10,180 nt of DNA from Elusimicrobia bacterium RIFCSPLOWO2_01_FULL_54_10 (lineage in GTDB: Bacteria > Elusimicrobiota > Elusimicrobia > 2-02-FULL-39-32): NCBI GenBank assembly GCA_001799975.1, contig MGUQ01000016.1, positions 8,389-18,568 of the forward strand, given 5' to 3'. The translations under genes and the position numbers were made by a program. This document shows, piece by piece, positions 1 through 8,773 of this stretch. The notes under the pieces were generated by a model. That model made no database searches, was not told the DNA's origin, and saw only the letters and a list, made by a program, of their open reading frames with translations. The first letter of the stretch is position 1, and each line of letters begins with the position of its first letter.

Positions 1-2
1 CC

Positions 3-332
3 GGAGACGATCTGAGCGGACATATCGTACAGGGCCATGTGGACGGCACGGGAAAATTAAAAAAAATCTCCGCTGAACGCCATTCCCGGGTGTATACTTT
101 CTCCTATCCTCCGTCATTGAAGCCCTGCCTGGTGTCCAAAGGGTCCGTGGCCGTGGACGGGATTTCACTCACAATCACCCATGTCAAAAACGGCGAATTT
201 TCTGTTTCAGTTTTGCCTTATACGGAAAAAGCCACAACCCTGCGCTTCAAACACGCTGGGGACTTTGTAAATCTTGAGGCCGACATTCTGGCCAAAACGG
301 CGGTACACCATGCGACTCTTCTCAATTCCTGA
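3..332 (+). CDS. ribE: Riboflavin synthase, 3' part (second lumazine-binding barrel)
   Basis: This is the C-terminal 109 residues of riboflavin synthase; the gene is cut by the left edge. The enzyme dismutates two molecules of 6,7-dimethyl-8-ribityllumazine into riboflavin and the ribH substrate, as the last cytosolic step of riboflavin synthesis. The visible frame opens with GHIVQGHVDGTG, the signature that starts the second of the two homologous lumazine-binding barrels. It continues with SVAVDGISLTIT and ends with VNLEADILAKT, matching the last strands and helix of the family. The first barrel would lie upstream. The stop codon lies inside the start of ribBA (23-nt overlap), so the two genes are probably translationally coupled. 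An in-frame GTG at 39 is internal and is not a start. Family assignment is firm; the symbol ribE follows the Gram-negative naming (ribB in older Bacillus usage). Confidence 0.93.
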   Translation, partial: GDDLSGHIVQGHVDGTGKLKKISAERHSRVYTFSYPPSLKPCLVSKGSVAVDGISLTITHVKNGEFSVSVLPYTEKATTLRFKHAGDFVNLEADILAKTAVHHATLLNS

Positions 333-1512
333 GGCACTCGCGGACATCAAAGCGGGTAAGATGATCGTCGTCGTGGACGATCCTTCCCGCGAAAACGAAG
401 GGGACTTGGTCTGCGCGGCAGAAAAAGTGACCCCCGCGCTGGTCAACTTCATGGCCATGCACGGCCGAGGACTCATCTGCGTGCCCATGATGGGGGACCG
501 CCTGGATGCCCTGAACCTCTCTCCCATGGTGGAACGCCCGGACAAAACAAAAGAAGCGGCCTTCACCGTTTCCGTTGACGCCAGAAAAAACATTACCACG
601 GGCATTTCCGCGCACGACCGCGCTCTCACCATCAAAACCATGATCCATCCCAAGGCCAAGCCGGATGATCTCTCGCGGCCGGGGCACGTTTTTCCTTTGC
701 GCTACAAAGAAGGCGGAGTGCTGGTGCGGGCCGGCCACACCGAGGCGGGTGTGGACCTGGCCAAGCTCGCGGGCTTGACGCCTGCCGCCGTCATCTGCGA
801 AATCATGAATGAAGACGGCTCCATGGCCCGCATGCGCGAGCTCACGCGCTTCGCCAAAAAATTCAGGCTAAAGATGATCTCCATTGAGGACCTGATCATT
901 TACCGCCGCAAAACCGAAAAGCTGGTGAAGCGCGTTGTGTCCACGGCTCTGCCCACCCGCCACGGCGACTTCACCCTGCATCTGTATGAAGACGCCGTCC
1001 TTCACGAATCCCACGTGGCCCTCGTGAAGGGCGATGTGGCCGGCCGCAAAAACGTGCTGGTCCGGGTGCATTCGTCATGCTTTACGGGCGACGTGCTCCA
1101 TTCCCTGCGCTGCGACTGCGGCGAACAGCTCACCGCGGCACTTAAAAAAGTGGAGCAGGAAGGCCGCGGAGTGGTTCTATACATGCACCAGGAAGGCCGC
1201 GGCATCGGCTTGGCCAACAAGCTTCATTCCTACGCGCTCCAGGACAAAGGCCTCGATACGGTGCAGGCCAACAAAAAACTCGGCTTCGCCCCGGACCTGA
1301 GGGAATACGGCATTGGCGCCCAAATACTGTCCGATTTGGGATTGTCCAGCATCCGCCTCATGACCAACAACCCCCGCAAAATCGTGGGGCTTGAAGGATA
1401 CAATCTCAGCATCAGCCAGAGAGTGCCTTTGCAAATCAAGGCCAATCCCAATAACGCGCGTTATCTCAGGACAAAGCAAAGCAAATTGGGTCACTTGCTC
1501 AAGGTGGTCTGA
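310..1512 (+). CDS. ribBA: Bifunctional 3,4-dihydroxy-2-butanone 4-phosphate synthase / GTP cyclohydrolase II
   Basis: A 400-residue fusion that makes both riboflavin precursors in the cytosol. Residues 1-203 are the DHBP synthase domain, converting ribulose 5-phosphate to DHBP plus formate. It shows DDPSRENEGD (23-32, Mg/substrate acids), HGRGLIC, ISAHDRALTI, RPGHVFPLR (123-131) and AGHTEAGVDL. Residues 208-400 are GTP cyclohydrolase II, opening GTP to the pyrimidine precursor. The zinc cysteines are C257, C268 and C270 in SSCFTGDVLHSLRCDCG. The phosphate/catalytic segment QEGRGIGL is at 294-301, followed by LQDKGLDTV and TNNPRK. All key residues of both halves seem intact, so both activities are likely. 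I chose the ATG at 310 because FSIPEALADIKAGK just after it is the usual N-terminus; an open frame reaching back to 274 adds 12 residues that look like read-through of ribE. There is no clear Shine-Dalgarno; coupling to ribE probably feeds initiation. Confidence 0.96.
   Translation: MRLFSIPEALADIKAGKMIVVVDDPSRENEGDLVCAAEKVTPALVNFMAMHGRGLICVPMMGDRLDALNLSPMVERPDKTKEAAFTVSVDARKNITTGISAHDRALTIKTMIHPKAKPDDLSRPGHVFPLRYKEGGVLVRAGHTEAGVDLAKLAGLTPAAVICEIMNEDGSMARMRELTRFAKKFRLKMISIEDLIIYRRKTEKLVKRVVSTALPTRHGDFTLHLYEDAVLHESHVALVKGDVAGRKNVLVRVHSSCFTGDVLHSLRCDCGEQLTAALKKVEQEGRGVVLYMHQEGRGIGLANKLHSYALQDKGLDTVQANKKLGFAPDLREYGIGAQILSDLGLSSIRLMTNNPRKIVGLEGYNLSISQRVPLQIKANPNNARYLRTKQSKLGHLLKVV
1501..1507 (+). 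promoter_or_regulatory. Shine-Dalgarno for ribH
   Basis: AAGGTGG lies within the last codons of ribBA, 4 nt before the ribH ATG. It supports the start at 1512 and reinitiation across the TGATG overlap. Confidence 0.6.
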
Positions 1513-1943
1513 TGCGCATCGGCGTAGTGGTTTCAAGATTCAACCAGAACATCACTCAGGGCCTGCTGGACGGCGCCATGACTATTCTCATCAAGCGCGG
1601 AGTAATCTTGCAGTCTAATGATGTTGTCTGGGTACCGGGGGCCTTTGAACTGCCTGCGGCTGTATTGGCAATGGCTCAAAGCAAGAAATACAACGCCGTC
1701 ATTGCCCTGGGCTGCGTGCTCAAGGGGGAAACTTTGCATAATCAATATATCGCCGAAGCCGCGGCACAGGGGTTGATGCAGGTCATCATTAAAACAGGCG
1801 TCCCCGTGGCATTTGGGGTGCTCACACCCAACACCCTGGCGCAAGCCAAGGCCCGCTCCGGCAAAGGCACCGCCAACAAAGGCGTGGAAGCCGCCGAAGC
1901 GGCGCTTGAAATGGCGTCTTTGCTCAAGATCCTGGAAGGCTGA
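1512..1943 (+). CDS. ribH: 6,7-dimethyl-8-ribityllumazine synthase
   Basis: A 143-residue lumazine synthase. It condenses 5-amino-6-ribitylaminouracil with DHBP to give lumazine, the ribE substrate; family members form pentamers or 60-mer shells. The family pattern is clear: SRFNQNIT near the N-terminus (aromatic substrate stacking), VPGAFELP, ALGCVLKGETLHNQYI with the conserved catalytic histidine, FGVLTPNTLAQAKARSG with the phosphate-binding arginine, then NKGVEAAEAALEM. It is slightly shorter than the usual 150-160 residues because it starts almost directly at the first strand. The residue after the catalytic His is Asn, where Phe or Tyr is most common; the effect is unknown. The start overlaps the ribBA stop by one base (TGATG) with AAGGTGG upstream, so translation is coupled. 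nusB follows after 4 nt. Confidence 0.95.
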   Translation: MRIGVVVSRFNQNITQGLLDGAMTILIKRGVILQSNDVVWVPGAFELPAAVLAMAQSKKYNAVIALGCVLKGETLHNQYIAEAAAQGLMQVIIKTGVPVAFGVLTPNTLAQAKARSGKGTANKGVEAAEAALEMASLLKILEG

Positions 1944-1947
1944 GCCC

Positions 1948-4395
<2,448 letters not shown>

Positions 4396-4404
4396 ATTGA
4401 GGCC

Positions 4405-4896
4405 ATGACTAAATCAGAAAAGCTGTTGAGCCTGCTCTCCACCGTGGATGTTTTCGCGGGCTTGGAAGACCATGAACTGGAACATCTGCAGAGAACGGCC
4501 CAGGAAGTTTCCTTACCTTCTGACACCATCGTGTTCCGCCAGGGCGACAAAGGCGACAAGATGTATCTGGTGGTGCAAGGCATCATCGAGATCTGGAAAT
4601 CCGAAGGCCACGACATGAAAGGCAGCCGCCTGGCCCGCCTCAAGCAAGGCGAGATTTTCGGCGAAATGGCCTTGTTTGACAAAGAGCCGCGCAGCGCCAC
4701 AGCCATCGCTTCCATCGCCCGGGAAATAAAAATCTGGGTGTGGGATGAAAAAGATTTGATCAAACTTATCCACGAGCACCCCAGCATGGGCACGAAACTC
4801 CTCTTAAACCTCCTCAAAAAAGTCAGCAACCGCCTGCGGGTGGCCAACGACGCCATCCACACTCTGCTGCGTTCCAACCAATATATCGGGCTTTAA
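4405..4896 (+). CDS. Stand-alone cyclic nucleotide-binding domain protein
   Basis: A 163-residue protein made almost entirely of one Crp-type cyclic nucleotide-binding fold. FRQGDKGDKMYLVVQGIIEI is the early beta-roll. FGEMALFDKEPRSATA (85-100) is the phosphate-binding cassette, with the conserved Glu87, Arg96 and Ser97, so nucleotide binding is plausible. About 50 residues follow as helices (HPSMGTKLLLNLLKKVSNRL), resembling the C-helix. There is no room for, or sign of, a Crp/Fnr helix-turn-helix, nor any enzyme or transporter domain. It is therefore probably a small sensor that acts through a partner protein; the partner and pathway are unknown. No signal peptide is visible, so it is likely cytosolic. 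It is 34 nt after ligA with its own promoter. Its last four bases overlap the ferredoxin stop on the other strand. A Shine-Dalgarno is absent or badly spaced (GAGG 2 nt before the ATG). Confidence 0.85.
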   Translation: MTKSEKLLSLLSTVDVFAGLEDHELEHLQRTAQEVSLPSDTIVFRQGDKGDKMYLVVQGIIEIWKSEGHDMKGSRLARLKQGEIFGEMALFDKEPRSATAIASIAREIKIWVWDEKDLIKLIHEHPSMGTKLLLNLLKKVSNRLRVANDAIHTLLRSNQYIGL

Positions 4897-5141
4897 GTTT
4901 TAGGGACCGCTGAGGCGGGCCGGGGCACCATCGTGATGGCGTCCCAGGGACAAATCCTCATGCACAGGGTGCAGCCTGTGCACTTATCATTCTGAACATC
5001 CACCACCACCATCGCAAACGGCGTTGACGGCGGCGCGGCCAGCTTCACAATGCAGTCTTTGTGGGGCATCACGGACAGGCAGGCTTCGCAGCCGGAGCAG
5101 AGGTCCGGGCTGATGAGGGCAATGGTCTTGGAGATGGCCAT
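4893..5141 (-). CDS. Small dicluster 4Fe-4S ferredoxin-like protein with atypical first motif
   Basis: An 82-residue soluble protein with two Fe-S motifs. The second is canonical: C54, C57, C60 and C64 followed by Pro (CTGCTLCMRICPWDAI). The first reads CSGCEACLSVMPHKDC: C15, C18 and C21 are present, but the position normally held by the Cys-Pro cysteine is Met25. A later C30 gives a CxxCxxCx8C pattern. In classical 2[4Fe-4S] ferredoxins that cysteine binds the second cluster, so C30 may replace it, or the second cluster may be incomplete. The middle (about 34-52) is a strand-rich insert longer than in clostridial ferredoxins. The ATG overlaps the prxQ stop by one base (TGATG), so it is probably co-translated with the peroxiredoxin; no Shine-Dalgarno is visible. 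It probably carries electrons; the partner is unknown. Confidence 0.82.
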   Translation of the reverse strand: MAISKTIALISPDLCSGCEACLSVMPHKDCIVKLAAPPSTPFAMVVVDVQNDKCTGCTLCMRICPWDAITMVPRPASAVPKT

Positions 5142-5617
5142 CAGTTTTTGAGCGCATCCAGAACTTCGTCGGTGTGGCCGTCCACTTTCACTTTGCTGAA
5201 AATCTTCTTTAATTTTCCGTCAGGCGAGATCACAAATGTGGAGCGCACGATGCCCCAAAAGAGATTGCCGAACATCCCTTTCTTCTGGTAAACGCCGTAG
5301 GTCTTGGAGACCTTGGCGTCATCGTCCACGAGCAGGGGAAAATTAAGGCTGAATTTTTTGATGAATTTCTGGTGGGATTCCGCGCTGTCCAGGCTCACGC
5401 CCAAAACAACCGCGCCAGCCGCCTGCAGTCGCTTCTCATTGTCTCTAAAACTGCAGGATTCCTTGGTGCAGCCCGGAGTGTCATCCTTGGGATAAAAATA
5501 AAGCACGACATTCTTGCCTTTCAAGTCCGCCAGACGGACGGTTTTGCCGTCCTGGTCTTTCATGGAAAAATCCGGGGCTTTGGCGCCTTCCTGAAGTTCT
5601 TGGGTCTCTGCGGCCAT
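5141..5617 (-). CDS. bcp: Thioredoxin-dependent peroxiredoxin, Bcp/PrxQ type
   Basis: A 158-residue atypical 2-Cys peroxiredoxin that reduces hydrogen peroxide and organic hydroperoxides in the cytosol, normally recycled by thioredoxin. The active-site segment is YPKDDTPGCTKESCSFRD, with peroxidatic Cys50 in TPGCT and resolving Cys55 five residues later, the PrxQ arrangement. The usual N-terminal APDFSMKDQDGK and the later VSLDSAESHQKF, LLVDDDAKVSKTYGV and RSTFVISPDGK segments are all present, and the length fits the family. It is first in a two-gene minus-strand unit, coupled to the ferredoxin downstream, and divergent from recX across 38 bp. A TAAAAT hexamer lies 6 nt before the ATG; the only Shine-Dalgarno-like AAAGG is about 12 nt upstream, too far. 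No nearby regulator was found. Confidence 0.95.
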   Translation of the reverse strand: MAAETQELQEGAKAPDFSMKDQDGKTVRLADLKGKNVVLYFYPKDDTPGCTKESCSFRDNEKRLQAAGAVVLGVSLDSAESHQKFIKKFSLNFPLLVDDDAKVSKTYGVYQKKGMFGNLFWGIVRSTFVISPDGKLKKIFSKVKVDGHTDEVLDALKN

Positions 5618-5623
5618 AAAATG

Positions 5624-5629
5624 ATTTTA
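5624..5629 (-). promoter_or_regulatory. Possible -10 element for prxQ/bcp
   Basis: Read on the minus strand this is TAAAAT, 6 nt before the prxQ ATG. A -35 at 17 nt spacing would be TTTTAA, a poor match. It would give a leaderless or near-leaderless mRNA. An AT-rich intergenic region makes chance matches likely, so this is tentative. Confidence 0.3.
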
Positions 5630-5638
5630 CCTTTTTCT

Positions 5639-5647
5639 TGATATAAT
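5639..5647 (+). promoter_or_regulatory. Extended -10 promoter for recX
   Basis: TGATATAAT is a perfect -10 hexamer (TATAAT, 5642-5647) preceded by the TGn extension. No -35 is recognisable at 17 nt, as expected for an extended -10 promoter. The hexamer ends 8 nt before the recX ATG, so the transcript would begin at or within a few bases of the start codon. Confidence 0.5.
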
Positions 5648-5655
5648 TAAAACTC

Positions 5656-6150
5656 ATGCCTGATTTGGAAGAGTCCCTGCAAATCGCCTACAAACTGCTC
5701 TCGCGCCGCGCCTTCTCCGAGAAGGCCTTGCGCGAGCGCCTGGCCCAAAAAAAGATGGCCGCGGAAACGATTGACGCCGTCGTGACAGAGCTTAAAAATA
5801 ACCGCCTTCTTTCCGATAAGGTTTTGGCCGCGGACATGGCGCAGTCCCGGGTTAAAAACCGCCTTCTGGGCAATGTCCGCATCGAACAGGATCTGATCAG
5901 AAAAGGCATACCGCGCGACGAGGCGCGGCGGGCGGTGAGCGATGCTGCCGGGAATGAGGATTCTCCGTCGGAAGAAGAGCGCGCCTACCAGCTCATTGTG
6001 AAGCGCTGGCGGCAGACGCAAAAAGGCAGCCCGCAGGCCCTGGCGCGCAGGCTTTTTGGGTTTCTGGCCCGCAGGGGATTCGACCCTGAAATCATTCACG
6101 CCGCGCTTGAACGCTATGGCAGAGAGCGTCAAGAAATTGATAAAATATGA
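5656..6150 (+). CDS. recX: RecX family regulatory protein
   Basis: A 164-residue, highly charged, all-helical protein with the three repeated three-helix modules of RecX. AYKLLSRRAFSEKALRERLAQK is the start of module one. VVTELKNNRLLSDKVLAADMAQSRVKNRLLG covers the junction and module two, followed by DLIRKGIPRDEARRAV. The C-terminal LFGFLARRGFDPEIIHAALERY matches the usual end of the family. RecX binds RecA filaments and usually inhibits recombinase activity; it is often next to recA, but recA is not in this window. Start: ATG at 5656 directly after an extended -10, with no Shine-Dalgarno. purH follows after only 7 nt, so the two may be co-transcribed. Sequence divergence in this family is high, but the overall pattern is convincing. 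Confidence 0.86.
   Translation: MPDLEESLQIAYKLLSRRAFSEKALRERLAQKKMAAETIDAVVTELKNNRLLSDKVLAADMAQSRVKNRLLGNVRIEQDLIRKGIPRDEARRAVSDAAGNEDSPSEEERAYQLIVKRWRQTQKGSPQALARRLFGFLARRGFDPEIIHAALERYGRERQEIDKI
6138..6146 (+). promoter_or_regulatory. Possible extended -10 element for purH
   Basis: TGATAAAAT inside the last codons of recX ends 11 nt before the purH ATG at 6158. It has the TGn extension and resembles the element before recX. No -35 is recognisable. It could give purH its own near-leaderless transcript inside the recX-purH unit. Tentative, because it also encodes the recX C-terminus. Confidence 0.3.
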
Positions 6151-6157
6151 AAATCCA

Positions 6158-7816
6158 ATGAGAGCGTTACTGTCCCTATCCGACAAAACCGGCCTGCTGG
6201 ATCTGGGCCGCGAGCTGCTCCAGCTGGGCTTTGAGCTGGTAAGCACCGGCGGCACCGCCAAAGAGCTCCGCGACGCCAAAATTCCCTGTCTTGAAGTGAG
6301 CGATGTCACGGGATTCCCTGAAATCTTAAACGGCCGCGTCAAGACTCTGCATCCCGGAATTTTCGGCGGCATTCTCTACGACCGCAAAAACCCTGCGCAT
6401 AAAGGCGAAATTGAGAAGCACGACATCGGTCCTATTGACTGGGTGATTGTGAACCTCTATCCTTTTGAAAAGATCAGCATGGAAAACAAGGTGAATAAAT
6501 CCGAGATGATCGAGTTCATCGACATCGGCGGAGTGTCGCTCCTGCGGGCAGCCGGCAAAAATTTCGAGAGCGTGGTGGTGCTCTGCGACCCCGCGGACTA
6601 CGGGAAAGCCCTTCAGGAATTGAAAGACAACAAGAAAGTCTCTCTGGAAAGCAGGCGCGCCCTGGCAGCCAAGGCCTTCGGCCACACGGCCCACTATGAC
6701 GCCATGATTTCGCGCCATTTCCGCCATGAAGTGCTGGACGACATTTCCAACCTGAAATCAGGCGTGAAAATCACCACGCCCATCCAGAATGAAGCCTCCC
6801 TTTTTCCGTCGGAGCTTACGCTGGGCTTAAAGAAACTGAACGACCTGCGCTACGGCGAAAATCCTCACCAGAAGGCCTCCTTGTATCAGGAAACAGGCGT
6901 CCGGGCATGGGGCATTGTGCATGCCGAAAAACTGCAGGGCAAGGAACTGTCATTTAACAATTACCTGGATTTGGACGCCGCCTGGAACATCGTGAACGCC
7001 TTTGCGGGCTCGCCTTATAAGGGAGCGGCCTGCGTCATCATCAAGCACAACAACCCTTCCGGCACCGCGGTGGCCGAAACGGCCCTTTCCGCCTTCCAGC
7101 TGGCCTATGCGGCAGATCCCATAAGCGCGTTTGGCGGCGTGATCGGATGCAGCAGCACGGTGGACAAGGAAGCCGCACAGGAAATCGCCAAAACTTTTTT
7201 TGAATGCGTGATAGCCCCGGACTACGCGCCTGAAGCCCTTGAAATCTTCAAAACAAAGCAAAACCTGCGGATTTTGAGGCAAGCCAGCGGCCTTTTGCTG
7301 CCTTATGAGCTGGACGTCAAAAAAATATCGGGCGGTTTTCTGGTGCAGGAGCGGGACCTCCAGTTGAGCGCAGAGGACAAGGTGGTCACCCAACGCGCGC
7401 CTACGCCTGAAGAAGCCTATTCCCTTGGCTTTGCCTGGCGTGTGGCCAAAGCCGTCAAATCAAACGCCATTGTGCTGTCCCAAGGCAGCGTCACCGCCGG
7501 CGTGGGTGCCGGGCAGATGAGCCGCATTGATTCCATGAAAATCGCGTTTTCAAAGATGGCCGCGGCCCGCCTGGAGCCCCTCGAAGTTTCACCGTCCAAG
7601 ATTTCCGGAATCAAGTCTCACATCACCAAGCTTCCGCTGGTGATGGCTTCCGACGCCTTCTTTCCTTTCCGCGACACCGTGGACGAAGCCGCCAGGGCAG
7701 GAGTGACCGCCATTATCCAGCCCGGAGGGTCGTTGAGGGACCAGGAGTCCATCAACGCCGCCAATGAGCACGGGCTGGCCATGGTTTTCTCCGGCATGCG
7801 CCACTTCAAACACTGA
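6158..7816 (+). CDS. purH: Bifunctional AICAR transformylase / IMP cyclohydrolase
   Basis: A 552-residue enzyme for the last two steps of de novo purine synthesis: AICAR is formylated by 10-formyl-THF, then closed to IMP. Residues 1-200 are the IMP cyclohydrolase (MGS-like) half with [35 protein letters not shown] and [15 protein letters not shown]. The transformylase half has [32 protein letters not shown], the catalytic KHNNPSG (296-302) and [11 protein letters not shown]. It ends with [23 protein letters not shown] and the terminal [11 protein letters not shown]. Between [10 protein letters not shown] and MASDAFFPF there are about 17 residues more than in E. coli PurH. I chose the ATG at 6158 because [10 protein letters not shown] is the family start. 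An in-frame ATG at 6116 would add 14 residues and overlap recX. Neither start has a Shine-Dalgarno. Confidence 0.96.
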   Translation: MRALLSLSDKTGLLDLGRELLQLGFELVSTGGTAKELRDAKIPCLEVSDVTGFPEILNGRVKTLHPGIFGGILYDRKNPAHKGEIEKHDIGPIDWVIVNLYPFEKISMENKVNKSEMIEFIDIGGVSLLRAAGKNFESVVVLCDPADYGKALQELKDNKKVSLESRRALAAKAFGHTAHYDAMISRHFRHEVLDDISNLKSGVKITTPIQNEASLFPSELTLGLKKLNDLRYGENPHQKASLYQETGVRAWGIVHAEKLQGKELSFNNYLDLDAAWNIVNAFAGSPYKGAACVIIKHNNPSGTAVAETALSAFQLAYAADPISAFGGVIGCSSTVDKEAAQEIAKTFFECVIAPDYAPEALEIFKTKQNLRILRQASGLLLPYELDVKKISGGFLVQERDLQLSAEDKVVTQRAPTPEEAYSLGFAWRVAKAVKSNAIVLSQGSVTAGVGAGQMSRIDSMKIAFSKMAAARLEPLEVSPSKISGIKSHITKLPLVMASDAFFPFRDTVDEAARAGVTAIIQPGGSLRDQESINAANEHGLAMVFSGMRHFKH

Positions 7817-7833
7817 TTCATATTTGCTAACAT
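7805..7833 (+). promoter_or_regulatory. Possible promoter for the exported protein gene
   Basis: TTCAAA (7805-7810) and TAACAT (7828-7833) are 17 nt apart, with TGC directly before the hexamer (an extended -10). The -35 lies in the last codons of purH. The hexamer ends 10 nt before the ATG at 7844, again implying a very short or absent leader. Confidence 0.4.
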
Positions 7834-7843
7834 ATCCACTCTA

Positions 7844-8623
7844 ATGAAAGTGCGAACCCTCATCTTTTTGAGCGTTTTTGGGCTTGGGCTTTGCGTCAAG
7901 GCCTATGCCTTCCAGGACGTCAATATCAAACAGAAAGTTGCTTACAAAAAGTCCATCCGCACCCGCATGCCGCCCTCTATTTTCCAGGATTGGGTTCAAA
8001 AGGAATTTCAGGCTTCGTCCTCCCGCTGGCAGACCTCCTGGCAGACGTTTGTGGTGGACGATCAGGATGAAGACGAATATTTTGTGATTGCCCGCAGCCA
8101 GGACCGCCCCTGGGCTTTGGGCGTGGAGCGCGCCGACTGTGAAAAACCCCAGGGCTTTGACACCCTCCTCAAGCAGGTCAAAGAGGGCGGTACGCCCCTT
8201 CACATGGACTGCATTGTGGGCATCAAGAAGGAGCGGTCATTTTTCCGATATCAGGTGACCGTTTACGAACCCATGTATCCCTTTTGGAAAAGCCCCTGCT
8301 ATGTGTGGAACCTGCCTCCGGGCAGCAGCAAGGACGAATTCTACGAAAAAAATTACACCCTATCCGCCTATTCGGATAATCTGAGAGACCAGGTTTACAA
8401 TCTTGTGCAAAATCTTTCAGAATGGCGCCCGCCCAAGACTGCCAGAAAAATCTCAGCCATGAAAGGCTCCGGACAGGAGCTGATCGGCGGCGAATCCGAC
8501 CTCCTCACCGACGAGGAACGGAAGCTTCCCATCAAACAGCAGGAAAAGATTTTAGAGAACCGCAGGAAGGATAAAGAGAAGGAAGAGAAAAAGAAGAAGA
8601 AAAGTTTCTGGAGCAAAGAGTAA
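7844..8623 (+). CDS. Exported protein of unknown function with Lys-rich tail
   Basis: A 259-residue protein that I do not recognise. It starts with a typical Sec signal peptide: MKVR, a hydrophobic stretch [14 protein letters not shown], then AYA with likely cleavage after residue 22. Cys17 lacks a proper lipobox (Leu precedes it), so it is probably not a lipoprotein. The mature part (about 23-195) is a mixed, aromatic-rich domain with many Trp and Tyr and three cysteines (C99, C123, C152), plausibly a compact periplasmic fold. Residues about 222-259 are strongly charged and end in a run of Lys and Glu (EKEEKKKKK) followed by SFWSKE, likely a disordered or helical tail. There is no Shine-Dalgarno; a possible extended -10 lies 10 nt upstream. 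It is 27 nt after purH, but purine synthesis gives no hint of its job. The shared terminator follows its stop. Confidence 0.75.
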   Translation: MKVRTLIFLSVFGLGLCVKAYAFQDVNIKQKVAYKKSIRTRMPPSIFQDWVQKEFQASSSRWQTSWQTFVVDDQDEDEYFVIARSQDRPWALGVERADCEKPQGFDTLLKQVKEGGTPLHMDCIVGIKKERSFFRYQVTVYEPMYPFWKSPCYVWNLPPGSSKDEFYEKNYTLSAYSDNLRDQVYNLVQNLSEWRPPKTARKISAMKGSGQELIGGESDLLTDEERKLPIKQQEKILENRRKDKEKEEKKKKKSFWSKE

Positions 8624-8711
8624 CCCCCGCCGCAATCGTTCTGATTTAAACCTCAACAACTAATCCATATAGCAGCCATCCTTTAAGCATCAGGTTATTG
8701 CCATAAAATCA

Positions 8712-8752
8712 AGAACCCCGGCCGCCTTACTAGGCGACCGGGGTTCTCTTTT
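8712..8752. terminator. Bidirectional intrinsic terminator
   Basis: The arms 8712-8726 and 8733-8747 pair over 15 positions with a single C-A mismatch (8722/8737) around a 6-nt loop, TTACTA. The plus strand continues CTTTT after the hairpin. The minus strand continues with a T-rich run (TGATTTTAT). It lies between the stop of the exported protein gene and the stop of the PorV-like gene, so it can end both convergent transcripts. The rest of the 150-bp gap shows nothing else I can identify. Confidence 0.88.
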
Positions 8753-8773
8753 GAATTTGTCTTAAGCTTGGTT

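Noticed and set aside
274..309. Upstream extension of ribBA by 12 codons
   Set aside because: The added residues are an out-of-frame reading of ribE and do not match the family N-terminus, whereas MRLFSIPEAL at 310 does.
207..738. Minus-strand open frames opposite ribE/ribBA
   Set aside because: Low-complexity shadows of conserved riboflavin genes, with no start context or motif.
6056..6157. Longer purH starting at 6056 or 6116
   Set aside because: These codons lie inside recX in another frame and add residues not found in PurH; the family starts at [10 protein letters not shown]. The 6116 ATG cannot be fully excluded.
5647..6372. Minus-strand open frame of 241 codons opposite recX and the purH start
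   Set aside because: It has no family-like motifs and lies antisense to two well-supported genes; a typical shadow frame in GC-rich DNA.
7883..7894. Lipoprotein lipobox at Cys17 of the exported protein
   Set aside because: The residue before the Cys is Leu rather than Gly, Ala or Ser, and a good AYA signal-peptidase I site follows.
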